A stretch of DNA of 64,000 nt from Salegentibacter salarius (lineage in GTDB: Bacteria > Bacteroidota > Bacteroidia > Flavobacteriales > Flavobacteriaceae), in the NCBI RefSeq assembly GCF_900168265.1, contig NZ_FVZF01000005.1, positions 62,001 to 126,000 of the forward strand, in the 5' to 3' direction. Below, one piece after another: positions 58,573-64,000 of the stretch (its first letter is position 1; each line of letters opens with the position of its first letter). A model generated the notes under the pieces. That model worked only from the letters and a program-made list of their open reading frames with translations. It was not told the DNA's origin and ran no database searches. The position numbers were made by a program, and so were the translations under genes.

Positions 58573-61500
58573 CGAACTTAAAGATTTTTGGTTCCTGATT
58601 ATTTATGGCTACTAGAATTAAAATTTCTCCATTTTTATTTGAAATTTTCCTGATATACTTTACTTCGCCATCAATGGAGAATCCTGATTTTTCTGCTGGA
58701 ATAATTTCCATAGCTCCGTTTTTACCAATTTTAAGCAGAAGACCTTTATTTGCGTCCAACCGGGAAAATTGGGGTTTTAAGTCAAAATCGTTTCCGGCAA
58801 GCAAGAAATAGTTATTTCCATTCTTAGTGGTTAAATGCTCTATCGCATGAATGCTGGAAAATTGTGCTTCTGCGGGGAGTTCTTTAAATTCATAATTTCC
58901 TTTAGAATCGCTTAAGGCCAAAAGACTATTAAATGTTGTTATTTCTTTTACGATGGAATTTTCAACAATTTCAGTAGAAAAGAGCTCTTGAATAGATTTT
59001 GTGGCATATTCTGAAAATTTTAAATTCTGCTTTTTTATTGCTGAAATTTGGCCGGCCAGTTCCCGTCTTAAATGAATTGGAACATCTTTGCCATCTATAT
59101 TTCTGGTGAAAATTTGCTCTATAGTGCCATTATTGTCAAAATCGTTAATATAAACTTTAACCGGGTTTTCGGCTGAAGTTTGATAAAACGAGTTGGTCCC
59201 TCGATTTCCTAAAATAAAATCAGGGTTTTCATCTTTATTTATATCGAAAACCGAAAGAGCTGTCCAGGCTCCGGAAATTTCGTTCAGGTTATTTTCGTCA
59301 AGTTTAAAAGAATTTCCATTGTTTAGAAGAATTTTAGGTGCCATCCAGTCGCCGGTTAGCACGAGATCTTTTTTATCATCACTATTAGTATCGCTCCAGG
59401 AAGCATCGGTTATCATTCCCAGATCATTAAGAATATAAGCTTTCCCATCGGTTACATCTTTAAAACTTCCTTTTCCATCATTTTCTAATAATTGATGTTT
59501 TGGGTTAATTCCAAAAATTCCCGGAACGCTTCTGGTTCCTATAAATAGATCGGTATCGCCATCATCATCAAAATCGTGAGGCGCGATTACAGAAGTATTT
59601 TGTGCAGAATTAGGTAGTTGGTATTCTGAAGCCCTGAAATTTCCATTTCCCTGATTTATATAAATTATATTGCGAAATACTTCTTTATCTACGTTTGCTT
59701 CATTCCCACCAGAACCTACTATCAGGTCTGGTTTATTATCGCCATTTACATCAGCAAAAACAGCATAGGTGTCTTCAAAACTTGAATTTGAGCTAAAAAC
59801 TTCAAGATTTTTTTCGCTGAAGTTTCCTGAATTATTCTGTAAATAAAGAACTCCTGCCTGGCTTTTTGCGCCTCCTAAGTATAAGTCTTCGTTACCATCT
59901 CCATTAACATCTGCCACAGCTAATGCAGGACCTTCCCGGGACAGCATTTTTGAGATGAGCCCTTCGTAATCGTAATCTATATAGTTATTCTCTGTGTGCG
60001 CTTTAAAGTTTGCCTTTACTTCAGAAAATATGGGTTTTATATTATTTTGCTGTGGCTTATAGGTTGAATTAGCTTCAGCCTGATTAAATTCTAAAGTGGT
60101 ATTGATCTTAGGATTTTCAACGAGTTGTGTTGATCTATCTGGCCAGATAATTCTGAGGGAATCTATTTTTTTTGCTTTCCCCAGGCCAAATGTTAGGCTG
60201 TAATCTATTGAAGATTGAAAACCTCGAGTAGGAATTAATTCCTGAGAAATCACCTGATTATTGAGGTAGAGGAGTGCCTTGCTGCCAATAGCAAATGTGT
60301 TTTTGTCATTACCTCGGAGATTTAATTTTAAATAATTATTCCCCAATTTTTCTGTAGATCTATTTTTAAAAATAAAGATTTCCTGGTTTACATTGTTTAC
60401 CACGAGGTCCAGATCGCCATCGTTATCCAGATCAGCATAAGCAGAGCCGTTAGAGAAGCTGGGTTCATTTAGGCCCCAATCTTTAGTTTTATTATCAAAT
60501 GTTAGGTCTTGATTATTCTGAAAGGCATAATTAGGAATAGGATTGCTAGGCATTTCACTTAGAATGGAGTCAAATTCTTTTTTCTTACCGGTAAGGACCA
60601 TTTCCTGAAGAATATCGTTGGCAAAGAAATCCATAAAATCCTGGTTAGTAAGGTCATGGTAGATACCATTGCTCACATAAATATCTTTGAAGCCGTCATT
60701 ATCCATATCAAAAATTAGGGCACCCCAACTCCAGTCTGTTTGTGCAACACCACTTTGAAATGCGATTTCAGAGAACGAATTTTCCCCGGTATTGAGCTGT
60801 AGGGTGTTCTGCATAAACTGGTGATAAAAATCCCTGCTTTCTTTAAGTTTATAGATATCAAATCGCTCAAAATCTGTAGTTTCTTTAAGGCGTTTATCGC
60901 TTTCCGGAAGCATATCGGTCACAAATATTTCTGGGCGAGCATCGTTGTTAATGTCGGCCATATCTGCACCCATAGAAGAAAGACTAAGATGTGAAACCCG
61001 GTTTTTAATGTCTTCATTAAAAGTGCCATCGCCGTTATTTATATAAAGGTAATCCCGCTCATAAAAATCGTTAGAAATATAGAGGTCGGGTAATTGATCG
61101 TTGTTTACATCACCTACGGTAACTCCAAGTCCGAAACCTATTAAGCTTCCGTAAATTCCTGCTTCTTCACTAACATCGGTAAATTTCCCATCATCGTTGC
61201 GTAGTAATTTATCACCACCGCCTTTAAAGATCTCCGGTAGATCCCAGTCTTCACTTCTAAGATCTCGCTTGTTATTAAAACTAAGGCTGGAAACCGGGAT
61301 AAAACTATTGTTGAGAATATATACATCAAGATCCCCGTCACCGTCATAATCAAAGAAAGCGGCGTGGGTGGTAAATCCGTTTTCATCTAAGTTATAGGAA
61401 GAGGCGTCTTCAGTAAAGGTTAGATCTCCGTTATTTATAAAAAGTTCATTTTTACGATCGGCCCCTTCGATATTTCCGGCATTGCTAACATAGATATCTA

Positions 61501-61930
61501 GAAGACCGTCGTGATTAATGTCTACAAGGCTTACACCGGTACTCCAATTTTTTGTTCCTGCTGTGCCTGAGCTTTCAGTAATATCTTCAAATTTAAAATC
61601 GCCTTTATTCAGGTAAAGTTTGTTTTTACCAAGATTTGAGGTTAGATAAATATCCGGGAGACCATCGTTATTGATGTCACCAATACCTACACCGGCTCCA
61701 TTATAGAAATTTCGATACCTAAAGATGTTGAATTCTTTAGTATTGGTAATAGTATTTTCAAAATCTATTCCTGTTTCGTCAGATTTCATTTTAGTAAATA
61801 AAGCATCTTTATTTTCCTCTTTTTCTTGTAGTTCTTTTTCCTGCTTATCGTCTGAACAAGAAATAAAAATCAAGTTAATAAGAATTAAAATGAAAGTCGT
61901 AGAGGTAGGGAAGTGGAGGTTCAATTTCAT
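58556..61930 (-). CDS. VCBS/FG-GAP repeat lipoprotein with ASPIC/UnbV domain, paralogue
   Basis: The ATG at 61930 gives 1124 residues with a type II signal peptide (lipobox FISC, Cys 25); an upstream start would add 17 residues before it. The layout mirrors the gene at 55306: blades such as GDINNDGLPDIYLTSN, FFDYDGDGDLDVYILNN and ADLDNDGDLDLVVNNV, then ASPIC/UnbV (FAIGSKALLYLNNQ, then LRIIWPDRS), then a second set (ADVNGDGNEDLYLGG). It is a tandem duplicate of moderate divergence. It overlaps the next gene by 17 bp and is preceded by a terminator after susD, so it may have its own promoter in 61931-62000. Confidence 0.9.
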   Translation of the reverse strand: MKLNLHFPTSTTFILILINLIFISCSDDKQEKELQEKEENKDALFTKMKSDETGIDFENTITNTKEFNIFRYRNFYNGAGVGIGDINNDGLPDIYLTSNLGKNKLYLNKGDFKFEDITESSGTAGTKNWSTGVSLVDINHDGLLDIYVSNAGNIEGADRKNELFINNGDLTFTEDASSYNLDENGFTTHAAFFDYDGDGDLDVYILNNSFIPVSSLSFNNKRDLRSEDWDLPEIFKGGGDKLLRNDDGKFTDVSEEAGIYGSLIGFGLGVTVGDVNNDQLPDLYISNDFYERDYLYINNGDGTFNEDIKNRVSHLSLSSMGADMADINNDARPEIFVTDMLPESDKRLKETTDFERFDIYKLKESRDFYHQFMQNTLQLNTGENSFSEIAFQSGVAQTDWSWGALIFDMDNDGFKDIYVSNGIYHDLTNQDFMDFFANDILQEMVLTGKKKEFDSILSEMPSNPIPNYAFQNNQDLTFDNKTKDWGLNEPSFSNGSAYADLDNDGDLDLVVNNVNQEIFIFKNRSTEKLGNNYLKLNLRGNDKNTFAIGSKALLYLNNQVISQELIPTRGFQSSIDYSLTFGLGKAKKIDSLRIIWPDRSTQLVENPKINTTLEFNQAEANSTYKPQQNNIKPIFSEVKANFKAHTENNYIDYDYEGLISKMLSREGPALAVADVNGDGNEDLYLGGAKSQAGVLYLQNNSGNFSEKNLEVFSSNSSFEDTYAVFADVNGDNKPDLIVGSGGNEANVDKEVFRNIIYINQGNGNFRASEYQLPNSAQNTSVIAPHDFDDDGDTDLFIGTRSVPGIFGINPKHQLLENDGKGSFKDVTDGKAYILNDLGMITDASWSDTNSDDKKDLVLTGDWMAPKILLNNGNSFKLDENNLNEISGAWTALSVFDINKDENPDFILGNRGTNSFYQTSAENPVKVYINDFDNNGTIEQIFTRNIDGKDVPIHLRRELAGQISAIKKQNLKFSEYATKSIQELFSTEIVENSIVKEITTFNSLLALSDSKGNYEFKELPAEAQFSSIHAIEHLTTKNGNNYFLLAGNDFDLKPQFSRLDANKGLLLKIGKNGAMEIIPAEKSGFSIDGEVKYIRKISNKNGEILILVAINNQEPKIFKFDEKAL

Positions 61931-61999
61931 TAAGCTAATGCAGGTTTTGATATGGGCTTTTACGCCTAGCAATTTAAGCAAATTTTAAGAAAAGTTTAG

Positions 62000-62055
62000 G
62001 TGTATAAAAAAGAAAAGAGACTAAAAATGCAATGCATTGATAGCCTCTTTTATAA
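62000..62055 (-). terminator. Terminator after susD
   Basis: A 10-bp stem with one mismatch (62013-62022 with 62042-62051) is followed on the minus strand by TTTTCTTTTTT. It lies 19 bp after the susD stop and before the VCBS genes. Confidence 0.78.
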
Positions 62056-62070
62056 AACTAATTCAAGTTA

Positions 62071-63672
62071 TTAATAACCTTCGTTCTGTACTAAGTTAGG
62101 ATTAGAAGTAAGTGCAACTGATGGAATAGGGAATAGGTTAACAAATTCGCCTTTGGCTTCTTTAAACTCCCAGGCTGTATTGAACTGGCCAAATCTAATA
62201 AGATCCTGCCTTCTCCACAATTCGATATACAATTCTCTACCTCTTTCATCCAACATATCCTGGTCGGTTAATGATCCTAAAGGAGAAGCCTGTCTTAGTT
62301 CTCTTAACTCATTAACCATATCAAGTGCTGATGCATCTGCACTTCCACCTCTCATTACGGCTTCTGCTTTCATAAGATGAGCATCGGCATACCTGAACAA
62401 AATCATGTGGCCGGCAAAAGCTCCATTTGATGGGTGATATTTTAAAACCCTTATCCCAGTACTTTCACTATTACCTAGCAAACCTGGCATTTCTTTGGTG
62501 AAAAATAGAGGGTTTCCTCCACGGTCTTCCGTTTCAGATCCATCCAGATTGTATTGTTGACCATACAGAAAACCAAGTCCGATATCTGATCCATCTACAA
62601 AACCATCGCCATCTTCATCCTTTCGTCCAGCGAAATAACCTTCAGAAGTTGTAGGAGATGTTCCTTCGAATGGCACATAACCTCTTCTTTCTTCCTGATT
62701 AGCGCCAGGATGATTATTATCATCATCTCCTTCAAATAGATCATAAAATTCCGCTAGAGTAGAGAATCCATTCCATCCACCTCCTGAATTATCTGGAGTA
62801 GTTTGGAAGTAATGAAGACCGTTCCACATTCTAGAACCTACACCGGTTTCTGTAAAAAATATAGTTTCAGAATCTACTGCTGGTGTAAAGAGTTCGAAGA
62901 AACCACTTTGTAAACCAAAACCTTCAGCGGCTATAGCATCAACGTGATTTATTACCTGGTTCATATCTTCAGTAGCGGCTGAACCGGTACCTGTATATAT
63001 ATGTTTATTGAGATACAATTTTGCCAGTAGGTAATGAGCCGCCGCTTTAGAAGCAAACTTAGCATCTGGTCCTGGTCCTGTACTTGGCAGGTCTGGCATA
63101 GCTTCGGTTAAATCCTGAAGAATAAAATCAAAAGCTTCTGATCTTTGCATAACACGAGGATTTACAGAAGGTCCTTCATCTACTTCTCTAAAAGGAACCT
63201 GGCCATATAAGTCCATTACCCAATACATACTAAAAGCGCGAAGAAATTTTGCTTCGGCTAATTGCTGAGGATTTGCATTACTTTCTGGAGCAATAATCTC
63301 AGATAAGTTAAATACATTCCGGTTATTATTGTTCCAGGTGTTAAGTACAAACTGGTGGTTTGCATCCCAGGTATGCTGGTGCAAAGTTCTCCAAAGTCCA
63401 TTGTCACCCCAGTCGGTTCCTCTTGTAGGTACCAACATTTCATCAGAAGAAACTTCCTGTAATGCAAAAAGGTTTTCCTGGGTATCTAGTTGGCCTCGCA
63501 AGTTATTGTAGTTGTTAACCAGAGCAGAGGATACATCTCCTACTCCAGAAAATCCTTCTCCCGTATCTTCACGAAAGATAGAATCTGTTTCCTCGAGTTC
63601 CAGGTCTGTACATGCTGATACTCCCAGCAGTACTCCCAGAACAATCGTGGATTTCATTAAATTAATTTTCAT
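62071..63672 (-). CDS. RagB/SusD-family nutrient-uptake lipoprotein
   Basis: The 533-residue protein has a type II signal peptide (lipobox VSAC, Cys 21). The TPR-like N-terminal half contains LAEAKFLRAFSMYWVMDLYG, the typical SusD segment, and LAKLYLNKHIYTG; the C-terminal end GHMILFRYADAHLMKAEAVM, then LYIELWRRQDLIRFG, and LFPIPSVALTSNPNLVQNEGY are also family hallmarks. It caps the SusC barrel encoded 13 bp upstream and binds the substrate on the surface. Which glycan or peptide it takes up is not known; the VCBS and haloperoxidase genes downstream may act on the same molecule. Confidence 0.97.
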   Translation of the reverse strand: MKINLMKSTIVLGVLLGVSACTDLELEETDSIFREDTGEGFSGVGDVSSALVNNYNNLRGQLDTQENLFALQEVSSDEMLVPTRGTDWGDNGLWRTLHQHTWDANHQFVLNTWNNNNRNVFNLSEIIAPESNANPQQLAEAKFLRAFSMYWVMDLYGQVPFREVDEGPSVNPRVMQRSEAFDFILQDLTEAMPDLPSTGPGPDAKFASKAAAHYLLAKLYLNKHIYTGTGSAATEDMNQVINHVDAIAAEGFGLQSGFFELFTPAVDSETIFFTETGVGSRMWNGLHYFQTTPDNSGGGWNGFSTLAEFYDLFEGDDDNNHPGANQEERRGYVPFEGTSPTTSEGYFAGRKDEDGDGFVDGSDIGLGFLYGQQYNLDGSETEDRGGNPLFFTKEMPGLLGNSESTGIRVLKYHPSNGAFAGHMILFRYADAHLMKAEAVMRGGSADASALDMVNELRELRQASPLGSLTDQDMLDERGRELYIELWRRQDLIRFGQFNTAWEFKEAKGEFVNLFPIPSVALTSNPNLVQNEGY

Positions 63673-63685
63673 AATAATTTTTTAT

Positions 63686-64000
63686 TTAGAATGATACATT
63701 TAAACCTAAGGTCACAGTTGTAGCCCTTGGATAAGTGGTGTATTCAATACCTGCGGTAGGAATACCATTTAAGGATTTATCTGTGTTCACTTCTGGATCT
63801 AAACCACTATAATCTGTGATAAGAAATAAATTTTGTCCCGTTGCACTTATTCTTAAAGATTTAAGGAAACTATCTTCATTTATATCAAAATTATATCCTA
63901 AAGTAGCATTTTGTAATCTCAAGAAATCTCCTTTTTCAAGGAAACGTGTTGAAACATCTGGTGCGTTATTAGCAGCCTCACCATTACCAATTACATTACG
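63686..64000 (-). CDS. SusC/RagA TonB-linked outer-membrane protein, C-terminal part (partial)
   Basis: The frame is open from the right edge of the window (64000) to the stop at 63686, giving 104 residues. The sequence contains FLEKGDFLRLQNATLGYNF, the SusC signature near the C terminus, then LRISATGQNLFLITDYSGLDPEV and ends TVTLGLNVSF with terminal Phe. It is the TonB-dependent barrel partner of the SusD lipoprotein 13 bp downstream and imports the substrate through the outer membrane. The N-terminal plug and carboxypeptidase-like domain lie outside the window. Confidence 0.95.
   Translation of the reverse strand, partial: RNVIGNGEAANNAPDVSTRFLEKGDFLRLQNATLGYNFDINEDSFLKSLRISATGQNLFLITDYSGLDPEVNTDKSLNGIPTAGIEYTTYPRATTVTLGLNVSF

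Noticed and set aside
55306-61930. Integrin-type eukaryotic gene transfer
   Set aside because: FG-GAP/VCBS blades with ASPIC/UnbV domains are common in Bacteroidota; the lipobox and codon use look native.

Overview
This 64 kb window reads as chromosomal DNA of a marine or halophilic member of the Flavobacteriaceae (Bacteroidota), in the neighbourhood of Gramella/Christiangramia, Salegentibacter or Zunongwangia. That placement is inferred from low GC, a SusC/SusD pair, VCBS/ASPIC lipoproteins, LytTR two-component genes, few Shine-Dalgarno sites, and promoters of the Bacteroidota type (TTTG about 19 bp upstream of TAnnTTTG). No rRNA, tRNA, CRISPR array, insertion sequence or prophage was seen. 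LAYOUT. 1-1347: tail of a TonB-dependent receptor and a PepSY membrane protein, an iron-uptake pair. 1441-9842 (minus): envelope and stress block (DUF481 barrel, coiled-coil protein, MscS channel, OmpA lipoprotein, LapA-like protein, AraC regulator, holin-like protein, SanA/YdcF protein). 9969-22345: housekeeping core with a nitroreductase, RibB with a decayed GTP cyclohydrolase II half, LptF/G permease, LolA-like protein, FtsK, diacylglycerol kinase, then peroxide defence (Tpx; Prx-thioredoxin-DUF6952), NhaC and a methionine gamma-lyase-type enzyme divergent from an Lrp regulator. 23377-33539 (plus): the most interesting block, a seven-gene co-directional cluster encoding a class III aminotransferase, nitrilase-fold amidohydrolase, VOC protein, very long Orn/Lys/Arg decarboxylase, ATP-grasp ligase with a histone H1-like tail, C45 Ntn-hydrolase and an aldehyde dehydrogenase; lpdA follows with its own promoter. 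35124-43456: two ECF sigma modules, NDH-2, hemerythrin, a LytS/LytTR system with 2TM domains, and a SodC lipoprotein. 43556-52951: an alpha/beta-hydrolase-OsmC fusion and a divergent 3-keto-glycoside style sugar module (DUF1080, two TIM-barrel isomerases, Gfo/Idh/MocA, MFS; GMC oxidoreductase plus Tat-signal small subunit). 53064-64000 (minus): SusC/SusD, two giant VCBS/ASPIC lipoproteins, a vanadium-haloperoxidase-fold lipoprotein and a membrane-anchored GyrI-like protein. HOW THE GENES MAY WORK TOGETHER. The 23-33 kb cluster can be read as an acyl-protected amine degradation route: decarboxylate an amino acid, ligate an acyl group on the amine, transaminate, oxidise the aldehyde, release by amidohydrolysis. 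It is analogous in logic to the E. coli Puu pathway but built from other folds; this is inference. The 45-53 kb module fits periplasmic oxidation of glycosides to 3-keto sugars followed by hydrolysis, uptake and reduction. A palindromic intergenic repeat built on CTCGATAATCGAG recurs five times, in both orientations, and a second family of nested palindromes sits at 32.1 and 37.9 kb.
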